A stretch of 64,000 bases of DNA from NCBI RefSeq assembly GCF_013927005.1, contig NZ_CP055930.1:1550001-1614000 (forward strand), written 5' to 3'. This document shows, one piece after another, positions 25,174-36,663 of this stretch. The notes beneath the pieces are model-generated. The model was not told where the DNA came from. It worked only from the letters and a program-made list of their open reading frames with translations, and did not search any database. Source of the stretch: Enterobacter sp. RHBSTW-00175. GTDB lineage: Bacteria; Pseudomonadota; Gammaproteobacteria; Enterobacterales; Enterobacteriaceae. Both the position numbers and the translations under genes were made by a program. Numbering within the stretch: the stretch's first letter is position 1; each line of letters opens with the position of its first letter.

Positions 25174-25200
25174 GAAAGGGTAGCAATTTGCTACCCTTTC
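25174..25200 (-). terminator. Hairpin between mreB and mreC, probable attenuator
   Basis: GAAAGGGTAGC-aattt-GCTACCCTTTC forms a perfect 11-bp stem with a 5-nt loop, 8 bp after the mreB stop. On the minus strand it is followed by a pyrimidine-rich stretch but not a clean U tract. It would lower mreCD expression relative to mreB, consistent with the greater amount of MreB needed. Confidence 0.65.
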
Positions 25201-25208
25201 ACAACCGA

Positions 25209-26378
<1,170 letters not shown>

Positions 26379-26532
26379 TTACAAATTCATCCCCTGAGTC
26401 CCTCAGGGCTGAGTAAACAGTAGCGTCCCTCACTTTCATTTGTAACCAGTCAAAGGTCGTTCACTGGCTTTTGCTCGTCAAACTCAAAGCTACAGGCGCG
26501 ATATTCTACGTGAAAACAAATTAAACGGCAGG

Positions 26533-28473
26533 TCAAACAGAGTATCTTTGCAAATATTTTTTCACATTGGTGTCAAGCGGCTGAGAGGACGCAAAAAAAT
26601 CACCCTGACCACCCACAACACCGCGCTCTGTCAACATCTGCCATTCGCTTCGTGATCGCACGCCGGTGGCAAATACTTGTGTTCGCGTTCCCTTGCACGC
26701 TTCAACCAGGCTCTGAACCAACAGCTGGTTTTCCGTGCGTTTTTCGATATTCCTTACCAGCCCTGGATGAAGTTTCAATAATTCAACATCCAGTTCCTTG
26801 ATCCAGCTGGTGCTGACCAGCGTCAAGCCCGCCTGCGTGACCGCCACACGAGCGCCGAGCGCATTCATCAAACGTACCATCGGGCGTAACCGGCTGATGT
26901 GTTGACCTACATCCGCCTCAGCAAGTTCAAAAATAATGCGTTTGCGTTGCGATTTTTCGCATTGCATTAATATATCGCGTAGCCAGCGCTGAAAACGCGG
27001 GCGAATTAAAGACTCGACGGTGACCTGTAATGCCAGGTTTTCCTCTGGCCAGAAAGATAAGAAGGGAATAAGCCGCGTAATCTGCTGGCGGTCGTACTCT
27101 TCTGATAGCCCAAATTGCAACACAATCGGCAGATACTCTGCGGAAATCACCTCTTCCGTTCCGTCGAAAATACGGCACATCAGTTCACGATGATGCACAT
27201 GGCCATTTTTCATCACCGCAGGTTTTTGATAAATACGTGGCCCGCCGCGACTCAGCATTTGCTCAATCAGCGTTCGCCAGCGCACATTCCCGCGCCCTTT
27301 CTCCGGCAGCGAGTCATCATATACCGCCCACCCGTTTGCCCCTTGCAACACGGCGTTGCGGGTGGCTGCTTCCGCATGTTCCATGACCTGTTCAGTCGAC
27401 TGGCCGCCGCGCCAGGCACAGATACCAATGTGTACCATGTCATCCCTGTCGAGCATTTTGCTTTGTGGCAATGCATCGACGGCTTTAAGCAGTTGACCTG
27501 CAATGCTTTCAGATTCTTTTAGCGTACGGTGAGGCAACAGCACGGCAAAATCGCTGCGGTGATAGCGCGCCAGCAGAGAGCCAGGATAGCGCATAATAAA
27601 GGTCGACAGCAGGTTAATAAGGATAAAGAGATTGTCTTCCGCCACGGCCCGTCCCCAGTTGTCCCGCAGCAGATCAAAATCGGGCAGGCGGATCATCATC
27701 ACGACCCCGTGCGTCCCTACTTTTTCAGGATCGTCCAGCAGCGTAGCCAACTGATTATCAAAGAAGAGACGGTTATTCAGGCCGGTTTTATTGTCCTGCG
27801 CGGCGTAGGACCGAATCAGTGTATCCATACGACTGCGCTGATCGCTGGCAAACTGGATTTCCGAAAGCAGCACGTCCAGGGCGCTGCTGGTACGCGTCGG
27901 CCATTCGTAAATTGACCCGCGAACCTGCGGCCCACGTTCGCCATTTAAAATGCGTACCGAGCGGTTTTCCAGCAGCTCCTGCCCTGAAAGCTGACGACGC
28001 TGCCAGCGCACGGCCAGAAAAATCAGCAGCACAATAAACCCCACCGCCAGAGTAAGCGGTGCGGTGGTCATTAAAGAGCGGAAGTAATTTGCCATCGGAT
28101 CCTGATAAGCCAGTTTGATGGTCATACCTGGATTTTTGAGCGAATGAACCGTCACTTCACGATACTGGTTCATCATGCCTGCCGGACGGTAGCTTCCCTG
28201 CCGGGCATGGCTGAAGACGAGCGAATTCCCCTGGCGGATGTCTATCTGAACGATATCAACCGGCACCATAATTTCATCCAGTTCACGGGACAGTGCTGGC
28301 AACGGCGTGGTCACCAGACGCGTATCAATGACGGATGCAACAGACTGGACCCGATTAACCAGCTTGTCCTGAATGGCGTTATAAAAGCTCAGGGAACAGC
28401 CGATGAGGGTGACAAAGATGGTGAGTCCCGTCAGCAGCGTGATAAAAGCCGAGAATTTCGTCGTTAATCGCAT
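26533..28473 (-). CDS. csrD: CsrB/CsrC RNA decay regulator CsrD
   Basis: A 646-residue membrane protein with two helices (about residues 8-30 and 136-156) enclosing a periplasmic loop, then HAMP-like, GGDEF-like and EAL-like domains. Both catalytic motifs are degenerate: HRSDF at residues 305-309 in place of GGDEF, and ELM at 430-432 in place of EAL. These are the same substitutions as in E. coli CsrD, which neither makes nor degrades cyclic-di-GMP but targets the sRNAs CsrB and CsrC for RNase E decay. It lies 280 bp upstream of mreB on the same strand. Confidence 0.96.
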   Translation of the reverse strand: MRLTTKFSAFITLLTGLTIFVTLIGCSLSFYNAIQDKLVNRVQSVASVIDTRLVTTPLPALSRELDEIMVPVDIVQIDIRQGNSLVFSHARQGSYRPAGMMNQYREVTVHSLKNPGMTIKLAYQDPMANYFRSLMTTAPLTLAVGFIVLLIFLAVRWQRRQLSGQELLENRSVRILNGERGPQVRGSIYEWPTRTSSALDVLLSEIQFASDQRSRMDTLIRSYAAQDNKTGLNNRLFFDNQLATLLDDPEKVGTHGVVMMIRLPDFDLLRDNWGRAVAEDNLFILINLLSTFIMRYPGSLLARYHRSDFAVLLPHRTLKESESIAGQLLKAVDALPQSKMLDRDDMVHIGICAWRGGQSTEQVMEHAEAATRNAVLQGANGWAVYDDSLPEKGRGNVRWRTLIEQMLSRGGPRIYQKPAVMKNGHVHHRELMCRIFDGTEEVISAEYLPIVLQFGLSEEYDRQQITRLIPFLSFWPEENLALQVTVESLIRPRFQRWLRDILMQCEKSQRKRIIFELAEADVGQHISRLRPMVRLMNALGARVAVTQAGLTLVSTSWIKELDVELLKLHPGLVRNIEKRTENQLLVQSLVEACKGTRTQVFATGVRSRSEWQMLTERGVVGGQGDFFASSQPLDTNVKKYLQRYSV

Positions 28474-28656
28474 CCTTGAGATTACTCCGTGGGTTGATGG
28501 GGTAGCGAGTAAGCGCTAACTTGCATTTCAAATGCGGCATACTACCAAACCTGGTGTTTCTGGCAATTTATTGCGTTAAATCGGCATTGGCTTTCAATGA
28601 GCGAGTATAGTCTTCAGAAAATTTTTTCCAATCATCATACGTAGTGAGGACCCTGT

Positions 28657-29631
28657 ATGCAGGCTTTGATCTTAGAACAGCAGGACGGCAAAACGCTTGC
28701 CTCGGTGCAAACCATTGAAGAGAGCCGTCTGCCGGAGGGTGAAGTAACCGTCGACATCGACTGGTCCAGCCTGAATTATAAGGATGCGCTGGCCATTACG
28801 GGCAAAGGCAAAATCATTCGTAATTTCCCGATGGTTCCAGGTATCGATTTTGCCGGGCGTGTGCATACGAGCGAAGATCCACGCTTCCACCCAGGACAGC
28901 AAGTATTGCTCACCGGCTGGGGGGTTGGCGAAAACCACTGGGGAGGTCTGGCAGCTCAGGCCCGGGTGAAAGGTGACTGGCTGGTGCCTATGCCGAAAGG
29001 CCTGGATGGGCGTAAAGCGATGATCATTGGTACCGCAGGCTTTACCGCCATGCTTTGCGTAATGGCGCTGGAAGATGCAGGTATTCGTCCTGAGTCAGGT
29101 GAAATCGTTGTCACCGGAGCCAGCGGTGGCGTGGGCAGTACCGCCGTGGCTCTGCTGCATAAATTAGGCTATCAGGTTGCTGCCGTATCTGGACGCGAAA
29201 GCACGCACGACTACCTGCGCCAGCTGGGTGCTAACCGGATCCTGGGACGTGACGAATTTGCCGAAACCCGTCCACTGGAAAAACAGATCTGGGCTGGTGC
29301 AGTCGATACCGTGGGCGACAAAGTGCTGGCAAAAGTGCTGGCGCAAATGAACTACGGCGGTTGCGTAGCCGCCTGCGGTCTGGCGGGTGGATTTACCCTG
29401 CCAACCACCGTAATGCCGTTTATTCTGCGTAATGTGCGTTTACAGGGGGTGGATTCCGTCATGACCCCTGCGGCGCGTCGTGCAGAAGCCTGGGAACGCT
29501 TGTCTCGTGACCTGCCAGAATCATTCTACGCCCAGAGTGCAACGGAAATTAGCCTTAGCCAGGCACCGGAATATGCCGGTAAGATCATGGACAACCAGTT
29601 CCACGGCCGCGCGCTGGTGAAAATTGTCTAA
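28657..29631 (+). CDS. acuI: Acrylyl-CoA reductase (NADPH)
   Basis: A 324-residue medium-chain reductase (YhdH). The Rossmann motif GASGGVGSTAV is near residue 155, and the N-terminal GroES-like domain includes DWSSLNYKDALAITGKG. There are no zinc-ligand cysteines, as expected for the quinone-reductase-like branch. It reduces toxic acryloyl-CoA to propionyl-CoA. GAGG precedes the ATG. It is divergent from csrD and upstream of msrPQ. Confidence 0.94.
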   Translation: MQALILEQQDGKTLASVQTIEESRLPEGEVTVDIDWSSLNYKDALAITGKGKIIRNFPMVPGIDFAGRVHTSEDPRFHPGQQVLLTGWGVGENHWGGLAAQARVKGDWLVPMPKGLDGRKAMIIGTAGFTAMLCVMALEDAGIRPESGEIVVTGASGGVGSTAVALLHKLGYQVAAVSGRESTHDYLRQLGANRILGRDEFAETRPLEKQIWAGAVDTVGDKVLAKVLAQMNYGGCVAACGLAGGFTLPTTVMPFILRNVRLQGVDSVMTPAARRAEAWERLSRDLPESFYAQSATEISLSQAPEYAGKIMDNQFHGRALVKIV

Positions 29632-29668
29632 TCTTCAAATTTTCGTGACATATTCGCGCTAACCCTTC

Positions 29669-29704
29669 TCCTCCGTCATGCTTAGAAAAACGCATGACGG
29701 AGGA
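29669..29704 (+). promoter_or_regulatory. Perfect hairpin sequestering the msrP ribosome-binding site
   Basis: TCCTCCGTCATGC (29669-29681) and GCATGACGGAGGA (29692-29704) are exact reverse complements: 13 bp with a 10-nt A-rich loop. The right arm contains the whole Shine-Dalgarno GGAGG (29699-29703), 5 nt before the msrP ATG. No T-run follows, so it is not a standard terminator. It could control msrP translation or serve as a DNA operator. Confidence 0.7.
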
Positions 29705-29708
29705 TGCC

Positions 29709-30710
29709 ATGAAAACCAAAAAACTGACGGAAGCCGACGTAACGTCCGAGTCTGTCTTTATGTTACAGCGCCGCCAGATCCTGAAAATGCTTGGCATCAG
29801 CGCAACCGCCCTGACGCTCTCACCGGCAGCCCATGCCGACCTGCTTGACTGGTTTAAAGGTAACGATCGCCCGAAAGCCCCTTCCGGCGCGCCACTCACC
29901 TTTACCAAACCAGCCGAATGGCAAAACAAACTCGCTTTAACGCCCGAAGACAAAGTCACTGGTTACAATAACTTCTACGAGTTTGGTCTTGATAAGGCCG
30001 ACCCGGCGGCCAACGCTGGCGGAATGAAAACCGATCCCTGGACGCTGAAAATTGACGGTGAGGTCGCGAAGCCCCTGACCCTGGATCATCACGACCTGAC
30101 CACCCGTTTCCCGCTGGAAGAGCGCATCTACCGTATGCGCTGTGTCGAAGCCTGGTCGATGGTCGTGCCCTGGGTGGGGTTCCCGCTGCATAAGCTACTG
30201 GAGATGGTAGAACCCACCAGCAATGCAAAATATGTCGCTTTTCAGACGCTCTACTCCCCGGATGAGATGCCCGGCCAGAAGGACCGGTTTATCGGCGGTG
30301 GGCTGGATTATCCTTATGTAGAAGGGTTGCGCCTCGATGAGGCCATGCACCCGCTCACCCTGCTTACGGTGGGTGTGTACGGTAAAGCTCTCCCGCCACA
30401 AAACGGCGCACCTGTTCGCTTAACCGTGCCGTGGAAATACGGATTTAAAGGGATTAAATCGATTGTCAGTATTAAGCTCACACGCGAGCGCCCTCCTACC
30501 ACCTGGAATCTGGCCGCGCCCGATGAGTACGGTTTTTTTGCCAATGTGAATCCGCATGTGGATCACCCGCGCTGGTCGCAGGCTACAGAACGTTTTATCG
30601 GCTCAGGCGGCGCACTGGACGTTAAGCGTCAGCCAACGCTGCTGTTTAACGGCTACGCCGATGAGGTCGCTTCTCTGTATCGCGGCCTGAATTTACGGGA
30701 GAATTTTTAA
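29709..30710 (+). CDS. msrP: Periplasmic methionine sulfoxide reductase, molybdopterin subunit
   Basis: A 333-residue molybdenum enzyme (YedY). A twin-arginine signal ([18 protein letters not shown], about residues 20-37) exports it folded with its cofactor. The catalytic cysteine is in [13 protein letters not shown] near residue 144. With MsrQ it repairs oxidised methionines in envelope proteins, drawing electrons from the respiratory chain. The ATG at 29709 is chosen for its GGAGG at 5 nt; an ATG five codons upstream lies inside the hairpin. Its stop is immediately followed by the msrQ start. In E. coli K-12 the pair is at another locus (yedYZ). Confidence 0.96.
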   Translation: MKTKKLTEADVTSESVFMLQRRQILKMLGISATALTLSPAAHADLLDWFKGNDRPKAPSGAPLTFTKPAEWQNKLALTPEDKVTGYNNFYEFGLDKADPAANAGGMKTDPWTLKIDGEVAKPLTLDHHDLTTRFPLEERIYRMRCVEAWSMVVPWVGFPLHKLLEMVEPTSNAKYVAFQTLYSPDEMPGQKDRFIGGGLDYPYVEGLRLDEAMHPLTLLTVGVYGKALPPQNGAPVRLTVPWKYGFKGIKSIVSIKLTRERPPTTWNLAAPDEYGFFANVNPHVDHPRWSQATERFIGSGGALDVKRQPTLLFNGYADEVASLYRGLNLRENF

Positions 30711-31310
30711 GTGCGTTTAAGCGTAAAACAGATAACCTGGCTCAAGGTCATTTTGCACTTAGCAGGATTGCTTCCATTTATCTGGCTGTTTTGGGCAGCC
30801 AGTCACGGGTACTTCAGCGCCGACCCGGCAAAGGATATTCAACACTTTACCGGTAGGATGGCTCTGAAATTTCTGCTGGCCACCTTGCTGGTTTCCCCTT
30901 TAGCGCGCTACGCTAAACAGCCATTATTGATACGTACCCGTCGGCTTTTAGGGCTATGGTGTTTTGCCTGGGCGACGCTACACCTCACCAGCTATGCGCT
31001 GCTTGAGCTGGGTATTAACAATCTGGCATTGTTGGGTCGTGAGCTGGTTACGCGTCCTTATCTGACGTTAGGTATCGTCAGCTGGCTGATTTTACTGGCA
31101 CTGACGCTGACTTCGACGCAATATGCGCAGCGAAAACTGGGCAAGCATTGGCAACTGCTGCACAACTTCGTCTATCTTGTCGCGATCCTCGCCCCCATAC
31201 ATTACCTGTGGTCAGTGAAGATTTTATCCCCGCAACCCATCATCTACGCACTGCTGGCCCTGGCGCTTTTAGCGTGGCGTTACAAGAAGTTCCGCCAGTG
31301 GATGAGATAG
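30711..31310 (+). CDS. msrQ: Haem b membrane subunit of the MsrPQ system
   Basis: A 199-residue integral membrane protein (YedZ, ferric reductase-like family) with about six helices. Haem-ligand candidates include the histidines in [21 protein letters not shown] and [19 protein letters not shown]. It passes electrons from quinol or flavin to MsrP. The start is a GTG abutting the msrP stop codon, so translation is coupled. It is about 12 residues shorter at the C-terminus than E. coli MsrQ, outside the core. Confidence 0.94.
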   Translation: MRLSVKQITWLKVILHLAGLLPFIWLFWAASHGYFSADPAKDIQHFTGRMALKFLLATLLVSPLARYAKQPLLIRTRRLLGLWCFAWATLHLTSYALLELGINNLALLGRELVTRPYLTLGIVSWLILLALTLTSTQYAQRKLGKHWQLLHNFVYLVAILAPIHYLWSVKILSPQPIIYALLALALLAWRYKKFRQWMR

Positions 31311-31544
31311 TTCGCCAAACTGTGCGTTTTCCCGCAGATTACTTATCCGCCGCGACTCTTTTTCGGATAGCGGTTGATAATCTTCCCTGATAAGACCAGT
31401 ATTTAGCTGCCAAATGCTACGAAATCGTTATAATGTGCGACCTTGGTTTTCCTGACAGGGGTTTTAGGCCTCTGAAAAGGTGACAATCGCGCATCGAAGG
31501 TATATTTTGTTTTTTACCGGAGAATCGCAGGAGATAGCAGCACA

Positions 31545-31997
31545 ATGGCTGACAAGTTCCAGATCTTAGTTTTGAACGGACCGAACTTAAACATGCTCGG
31601 CACCCGTGAGCCAGAGAAGTACGGCACGCTGACATTGAGTGAAATTGTTAACCGTCTTGGGACGGAAGCAGCCTCGTTGAATGTGGATTTGGATCATTTT
31701 CAGTCAAACGCGGAGTACGCACTCATCGACCGTATTCATCAGGCTAAAGACAATGTGGACTATATCCTGATCAATCCGGCCGCGTTTACGCACACCAGTG
31801 TTGCTATCCGTGACGCGCTGCTCGCGGTGAGTATCCCGTTCATCGAGATCCACCTGAGCAACGTACATGCGCGGGAGCCGTTCCGTCACCATTCGTATCT
31901 GTCGGATATCGCCGCTGGCGTTATCTGCGGACTTGGTGCGGACGGTTATTCATACGCTTTACAGACAGCGGTAAAACGCTTGTCACAATCACACTAA
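31545..31997 (+). CDS. aroQ: Type II 3-dehydroquinate dehydratase
   Basis: A 150-residue enzyme of the shikimate pathway that dehydrates 3-dehydroquinate. Signature elements are [18 protein letters not shown] (with catalytic Tyr and Arg, residues 8-25), [16 protein letters not shown] near residue 78 and the substrate-binding [15 protein letters not shown] near residue 104. E. coli K-12 uses the unrelated type I enzyme AroD; type II AroQ upstream of accB is usual in related enterics. It lies 21 bp upstream of accB, so the three genes are co-transcribed. Confidence 0.95.
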   Translation: MADKFQILVLNGPNLNMLGTREPEKYGTLTLSEIVNRLGTEAASLNVDLDHFQSNAEYALIDRIHQAKDNVDYILINPAAFTHTSVAIRDALLAVSIPFIEIHLSNVHAREPFRHHSYLSDIAAGVICGLGADGYSYALQTAVKRLSQSH

Positions 31998-32018
31998 ACA
32001 AGAGTACGGAACCCACTC

Positions 32019-32483
32019 ATGGATATTCGTAAGATTAAAAAACTGATCGAGCTGGTTGAAGAATCAGGCATCTCCGAACTGGAAATTTCTGAAGGCGAAG
32101 AGTCTGTACGCATCAGCCGTGCAGCCCCAGCCGCTAGCTTCCCGGTAATGCAGCAAGCATACGCTACGCCGATGATGCAGCAGCCAGCCCTTTCTAACGC
32201 AGTTGCGCCGGCAGCAGAAGCGCCAGCAGCGGCGGCAGCAGAAATCAGTGGTCACATCGTACGTTCCCCAATGGTTGGTACTTTCTACCGCACCCCGAGC
32301 CCAGACGCGAAAGCGTTCATCGAAATCGGTCAGAAGGTCAATGTAGGCGATACCCTGTGCATCGTTGAAGCCATGAAAATGATGAACCAGATCGAAGCAG
32401 ACAAATCAGGTACTGTGAAAGCGATTCTGGTCGAAAGTGGTCAGCCGGTTGAATTCGACGAGCCGCTGGTCGTCATCGAGTAA
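32019..32483 (+). CDS. accB: Acetyl-CoA carboxylase biotin carboxyl carrier protein
   Basis: A 154-residue BCCP. The N-terminal dimerisation part (residues 1-30) is joined by an Ala/Pro-rich linker (about residues 33-76) to the biotinyl domain. The biotinylated lysine is in [16 protein letters not shown] (about residue 120). It carries carboxybiotin between AccC and AccAD in the first committed step of fatty-acid synthesis. It is 10 bp ahead of accC, the conserved operon. AccB represses its own operon in E. coli. Confidence 0.98.
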   Translation: MDIRKIKKLIELVEESGISELEISEGEESVRISRAAPAASFPVMQQAYATPMMQQPALSNAVAPAAEAPAAAAAEISGHIVRSPMVGTFYRTPSPDAKAFIEIGQKVNVGDTLCIVEAMKMMNQIEADKSGTVKAILVESGQPVEFDEPLVVIE

Positions 32484-32493
32484 CGAGGCGAAC

Positions 32494-33843
32494 ATGCTGG
32501 ATAAAATTGTTATCGCCAACCGCGGCGAGATTGCTCTGCGTATTCTTCGTGCCTGTAAAGAACTGGGCATCAAGACTGTCGCTGTGCACTCAAGCGCGGA
32601 TCGCGATTTAAAACACGTATTGCTGGCGGATGAGACGGTCTGTATTGGCCCGGCTCCGTCCGTAAAAAGCTATCTGAACATCCCGGCTATCATCAGTGCC
32701 GCTGAAATCACCGGCGCGGTGGCAATTCATCCGGGTTATGGTTTCCTCTCTGAGAACGCCAACTTTGCTGAGCAGGTTGAACGCTCTGGCTTCATCTTCA
32801 TCGGCCCGAAAGCCGACACCATTCGCCTTATGGGTGACAAAGTGTCTGCGATCACGGCGATGAAAAAAGCCGGTGTTCCAACCGTACCAGGTTCTGACGG
32901 CCCTCTGACCGACGACATGGATGCTAACCGTGCTCATGCTAAACGCATTGGCTACCCGGTTATCATCAAAGCGTCCGGCGGCGGCGGCGGTCGCGGGATG
33001 CGCGTTGTGCGCGGCGATGCTGAACTGGCGCAGTCCATCTCCATGACCAAAGCTGAAGCGAAAGCCGCGTTCAGCAATGACATGGTGTACATGGAAAAAT
33101 ACCTGGAAAACCCACGTCACATCGAAATTCAGGTGCTGGCAGACGGTCAGGGTAACGCTATCTATCTGGCAGAACGTGACTGCTCTATGCAGCGTCGTCA
33201 CCAGAAAGTCGTTGAAGAAGCACCAGCGCCGGGTATTACCCCGGAACTGCGTCGTTACATCGGCGAGCGTTGCTCTAAAGCCTGTGTGGATATCGGCTAT
33301 CGCGGTGCAGGTACTTTTGAGTTCCTGTTCGAAAACGGCGAGTTCTATTTCATCGAAATGAACACCCGTATTCAGGTAGAACACCCGGTTACCGAAATGA
33401 TCACCGGTGTTGACCTGATCAAAGAACAGCTGCGTATTGCAGCCGGTCAGCCACTGTCCATCAAACAGGAAGAAGTTGTGGTCAAAGGCCATGCGGTAGA
33501 ATGCCGTATCAACGCCGAAGACCCGAACACCTTCCTGCCAAGCCCGGGTAAAATCACGCGTTTCCACGCGCCGGGTGGTTTTGGTGTGCGTTGGGAGTCT
33601 CATATCTACGCCGGTTACACCGTACCGCCGTACTATGACTCAATGATCGGTAAGCTGATTTGTTACGGCGAAAACCGTGACGTGGCAATTGCCCGCATGA
33701 AAAACGCCCTGCAAGAACTTATCATCGACGGTATCAAAACCAACGTTGACTTGCAGATGCGTATCATGAGCGACGAGCACTTCCAGAATGGTGGAACTAA
33801 CATCCACTATCTGGAGAAAAAACTCGGTATGCACGAGAAGTAA
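32494..33843 (+). CDS. accC: Acetyl-CoA carboxylase biotin carboxylase subunit
   Basis: A 449-residue ATP-grasp enzyme starting [18 protein letters not shown]. The glycine-rich ATP loop [14 protein letters not shown] is near residue 160, metal-binding [16 protein letters not shown] near residue 284. It carboxylates the biotin of AccB with bicarbonate and ATP. A longer frame starting inside accB is excluded by the family N-terminus. It is followed by a clear terminator. Confidence 0.98.
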   Translation: MLDKIVIANRGEIALRILRACKELGIKTVAVHSSADRDLKHVLLADETVCIGPAPSVKSYLNIPAIISAAEITGAVAIHPGYGFLSENANFAEQVERSGFIFIGPKADTIRLMGDKVSAITAMKKAGVPTVPGSDGPLTDDMDANRAHAKRIGYPVIIKASGGGGGRGMRVVRGDAELAQSISMTKAEAKAAFSNDMVYMEKYLENPRHIEIQVLADGQGNAIYLAERDCSMQRRHQKVVEEAPAPGITPELRRYIGERCSKACVDIGYRGAGTFEFLFENGEFYFIEMNTRIQVEHPVTEMITGVDLIKEQLRIAAGQPLSIKQEEVVVKGHAVECRINAEDPNTFLPSPGKITRFHAPGGFGVRWESHIYAGYTVPPYYDSMIGKLICYGENRDVAIARMKNALQELIIDGIKTNVDLQMRIMSDEHFQNGGTNIHYLEKKLGMHEK

Positions 33844-33858
33844 GACTGCATCGACGCT

Positions 33859-33886
33859 AAAAGGCCGGATTATCCGGCCTTTTTTA
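33859..33886 (+). terminator. Rho-independent terminator after accC
   Basis: AAGGCCGGAT / ATCCGGCCTT hairpin with a minimal loop, followed by T6, 15 bp after accC. Confidence 0.92.
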
Positions 33887-33951
33887 TTTCTGGGGATCCG
33901 AAAGCCCCATCATGTACAATCCCCGCTTTCTTCATCCACAAGGGACGACAA

Positions 33952-34194
33952 ATGGACACGCGTTTTGTTCAGGCCCATAAAGAGGCGCGCTGGGCGCTGT
34001 GGCTGACCCTTCTCTATCTTGCAGCATGGTTAGTGACTGCTTACTTACCTGATTCTGCTATTGGCATTACCGGCCTTCCGCACTGGTTTGAAATGGCCTG
34101 CCTGCTGTTACCGTTGGTTTTTATTGTGTTGTGCTGGGCAATGGTGAAATTTATCTATCGTGATATTCCGCTGGAGGACGATGATGCAGCTTGA
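33952..34194 (+). CDS. yhdT: Small inner-membrane protein YhdT (DUF997)
   Basis: An 80-residue protein with two hydrophobic segments (about residues 19-37 and 48-68) and an acidic end. It overlaps panF by 11 bp and the two are co-transcribed in many enterics, so it may be an accessory of the pantothenate symporter; that is an inference from neighbourhood. It starts MDTRFVQAHKEARWALWLTL after AAGGGACG. Confidence 0.93.
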   Translation: MDTRFVQAHKEARWALWLTLLYLAAWLVTAYLPDSAIGITGLPHWFEMACLLLPLVFIVLCWAMVKFIYRDIPLEDDDAA

Positions 34195-35635
34195 GGTCAT
34201 TCTGCCCCTTATCGCTTACCTGCTGGTGGTGTTTGGTCTGTCGGTTTATGCCATGCGTAAAAGAACGACAGGCACCTTCCTGAACGAGTATTTCCTCGGT
34301 AGCCGCTCGATGGGTGGCGTCGTGCTGGCCATGACGCTCACGGCTACCTACATCAGCGCCAGCTCGTTTATTGGCGGGCCGGGAGCTGCCTATAAATACG
34401 GGTTAGGCTGGGTGCTGTTAGCGATGATTCAGCTTCCTGCCGTCTGGCTCTCTCTGGGCATACTCGGCAAAAAGTTTGCCATCCTTGCACGTCGTTATAA
34501 TGCCGTAACGCTCAACGATATGCTGTTTGCCCGCTACCAGAGCCGCTTACTGGTATGGCTGGCGAGCTTAAGCCTGCTGGTCGCCTTTGTTGGTGCGATG
34601 ACGGTGCAATTTATCGGTGGTGCGCGTCTGCTGGAAACCGCAGCGGGTATTCCCTACGAAACGGGGCTTATCATCTTCGGGGTCAGCATTGCGCTCTATA
34701 CCGCCTTTGGCGGGTTCCGTGCCAGCGTGCTGAACGATACGATGCAGGGCATGGTCATGCTCATCGGTACGATTGTTCTGCTGGTGGGTATCGTTCATGC
34801 CGCAGGTGGCCTGAGCCATGCTGTTGAAACTCTGGAAGCGATCGATCCGAAACTGGTCTCGCCGCAGGGGGCGGATGATATCCTTTCTCCGACATTCATG
34901 ACCTCCTTCTGGGTGCTGGTCTGCTTTGGGGTGATTGGCCTGCCGCATACCGCCGTACGTTGTATCTCTTATAAGGACAGTAAGGCGGTTCATAAAGGCA
35001 TCATCATTGGCACCATTGTGGTTGCCATCCTGATGTTTGGAATGCATCTGGCAGGTGCATTAGGCCGCGCTGTGATTCCGGATCTCACCGTGCCGGATCT
35101 GGTGATCCCGACATTAATGGTCAAAGTTCTGCCGCCGTTTGCCGCCGGGATTTTCCTTGCCGCACCGATGGCCGCCATCATGTCGACAATCAACGCCCAA
35201 TTGCTGCAAAGTTCCGCTACGATCATTAAAGATCTCTATCTGAGCGTGCGTCCCGAGCAGGTCACCAATGAAACTCGCTTAAAACGCATGTCGGCCCTGA
35301 TAACACTGGTGCTGGGAGCGCTGTTGTTATTAGCCGCCTGGCGTCCGCCAGAGATGATCATCTGGCTCAACCTGCTTGCGTTTGGCGGCCTGGAAGCCGT
35401 GTTCCTGTGGCCACTGGTTCTGGGGCTGTACTGGGAGCGGGCAAATGCCGCTGGCGCATTAAGCGGTATGATTGTCGGGGGAGTGCTGTATGCCGTCCTG
35501 GCAACATTTAAAATTCAGTACCTGGGCTTCCATCCGATTGTGCCTTCGCTACTGTTAAGTTTGCTGGCGTTTGTGGTGGGTAACCGTTTTGGTCAACCTG
35601 TGCCACAGGCCGCCGTAATTTCTACTGATAAATAA
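34184..35635 (+). CDS. panF: Sodium/pantothenate symporter
   Basis: A 483-residue transporter of the sodium:solute symporter family with about 12-13 membrane helices. The [20 protein letters not shown] segment near residue 37 and [13 protein letters not shown] near residue 63 are typical. It imports pantothenate (vitamin B5) with Na+. The ATG at 34184 is preferred to 34181 because GGAGG (34173-34177) is then 6 nt away and the length equals E. coli PanF. It overlaps yhdT and lies 10 bp ahead of prmA. Confidence 0.96.
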   Translation: MQLEVILPLIAYLLVVFGLSVYAMRKRTTGTFLNEYFLGSRSMGGVVLAMTLTATYISASSFIGGPGAAYKYGLGWVLLAMIQLPAVWLSLGILGKKFAILARRYNAVTLNDMLFARYQSRLLVWLASLSLLVAFVGAMTVQFIGGARLLETAAGIPYETGLIIFGVSIALYTAFGGFRASVLNDTMQGMVMLIGTIVLLVGIVHAAGGLSHAVETLEAIDPKLVSPQGADDILSPTFMTSFWVLVCFGVIGLPHTAVRCISYKDSKAVHKGIIIGTIVVAILMFGMHLAGALGRAVIPDLTVPDLVIPTLMVKVLPPFAAGIFLAAPMAAIMSTINAQLLQSSATIIKDLYLSVRPEQVTNETRLKRMSALITLVLGALLLLAAWRPPEMIIWLNLLAFGGLEAVFLWPLVLGLYWERANAAGALSGMIVGGVLYAVLATFKIQYLGFHPIVPSLLLSLLAFVVGNRFGQPVPQAAVISTDK

Positions 35636-35645
35636 AGAGTTTGCC

Positions 35646-36527
35646 ATGCCGTGGATCCAACTAAAACTGAACACAACCGGCGCTAACGCCGAAGAGCTGA
35701 GCGATGCGCTGATGGAAGCCGGTTCGGTTTCTATCACCTTCCAGGACACGCATGACACCCCGGTGTTTGAGCCGCTGCCTGGCGAAACACGCCTGTGGGG
35801 CGACACTGACGTTATCGGCCTGTTCGACGCAGAAACCGACATGAAAGAGGTGGTCGCTGTCCTGGAAAACCACCCGCTGTTGGGTGAAGGCTTTGTGCAC
35901 AAGATTGAGCAACTGGAAGACAAAGACTGGGAGCGCGAGTGGATGGATAACTTCCATCCGATGCAGTTCGGTAAACGTCTTTGGATCTGCCCAAGCTGGC
36001 GCGACGTGCCGGATGAAAACGCGGTTAACGTGATGCTTGATCCGGGTCTGGCGTTTGGTACGGGTACACACCCGACAACGTCACTGTGCCTGCAATGGCT
36101 GGACGGTCTGGATCTGGAAGGAAAAACAGTGATCGACTTCGGTTGCGGATCCGGGATCCTCGCCATCGCGGCACTGAAACTGGGCGCAGCAAAAGCCATC
36201 GGGATCGATATCGATCCGCAGGCGATTCAGGCCAGCCGTGATAACGCTGAACGCAACGGCGTATCAGACCGTCTTGAACTGTATCTGCCAGACGCTCAGC
36301 CAGAGGTCATGAAAGCCGATGTGGTGGTCGCCAACATCCTGGCCGGCCCATTACGCGAACTGGCCCCGTTAATCAGCGTGCTGCCCGTTGAGGGGGGTCT
36401 GCTGGGCCTTTCGGGAATACTGGCAAGCCAGGCCGACAGCGTCTGTGAAGCTTATGCCGACCTCTTTGCGCTTGACCCGGTGGTCGAGAAAGAGGAATGG
36501 TGCCGTATTACAGGACGTAAAAAATAA
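35646..36527 (+). CDS. prmA: Ribosomal protein L11 methyltransferase
   Basis: A 293-residue SAM-dependent methyltransferase that trimethylates L11. The N-terminal L11-recognition domain covers about residues 1-60; the catalytic domain has the SAM motif [19 protein letters not shown] (about residues 163-181) and the NILAGPL motif near residue 229. The length equals E. coli PrmA. It is the third gene of yhdT-panF-prmA and is followed by a GC-rich hairpin. Confidence 0.97.
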   Translation: MPWIQLKLNTTGANAEELSDALMEAGSVSITFQDTHDTPVFEPLPGETRLWGDTDVIGLFDAETDMKEVVAVLENHPLLGEGFVHKIEQLEDKDWEREWMDNFHPMQFGKRLWICPSWRDVPDENAVNVMLDPGLAFGTGTHPTTSLCLQWLDGLDLEGKTVIDFGCGSGILAIAALKLGAAKAIGIDIDPQAIQASRDNAERNGVSDRLELYLPDAQPEVMKADVVVANILAGPLRELAPLISVLPVEGGLLGLSGILASQADSVCEAYADLFALDPVVEKEEWCRITGRKK

Positions 36528-36533
36528 GTTTTT

Positions 36534-36560
36534 GGCGTGGTCATCTGACCACGCCTTTCC
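36534..36560 (+). terminator. Probable terminator after prmA
   Basis: GGCGTGGTC-atct-GACCACGCC forms a perfect 9-bp stem with a 4-nt loop, followed by a short T tract, 6 bp after the prmA stop. Confidence 0.75.
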
Positions 36561-36663
36561 CTTCTGATTTTCCTCTCATCCCCTGCCATTCTTCGTTAAA
36601 ATAACCACACAAATCATAGTAATAATTATTGATTTGGATAATAAAATTCACAGGAAGAATACT

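Noticed and set aside
26533..28473. csrD as an active cyclic-di-GMP enzyme
   Set aside because: Both motifs are degenerate (HRSDF and ELM) in the same way as E. coli CsrD, which is a regulator of RNA decay.
32608..33603. Minus-strand open frame of 331 codons across accC
   Set aside because: Long only because accC codon usage avoids stops on the other strand; Phe- and His-rich translation without family likeness.
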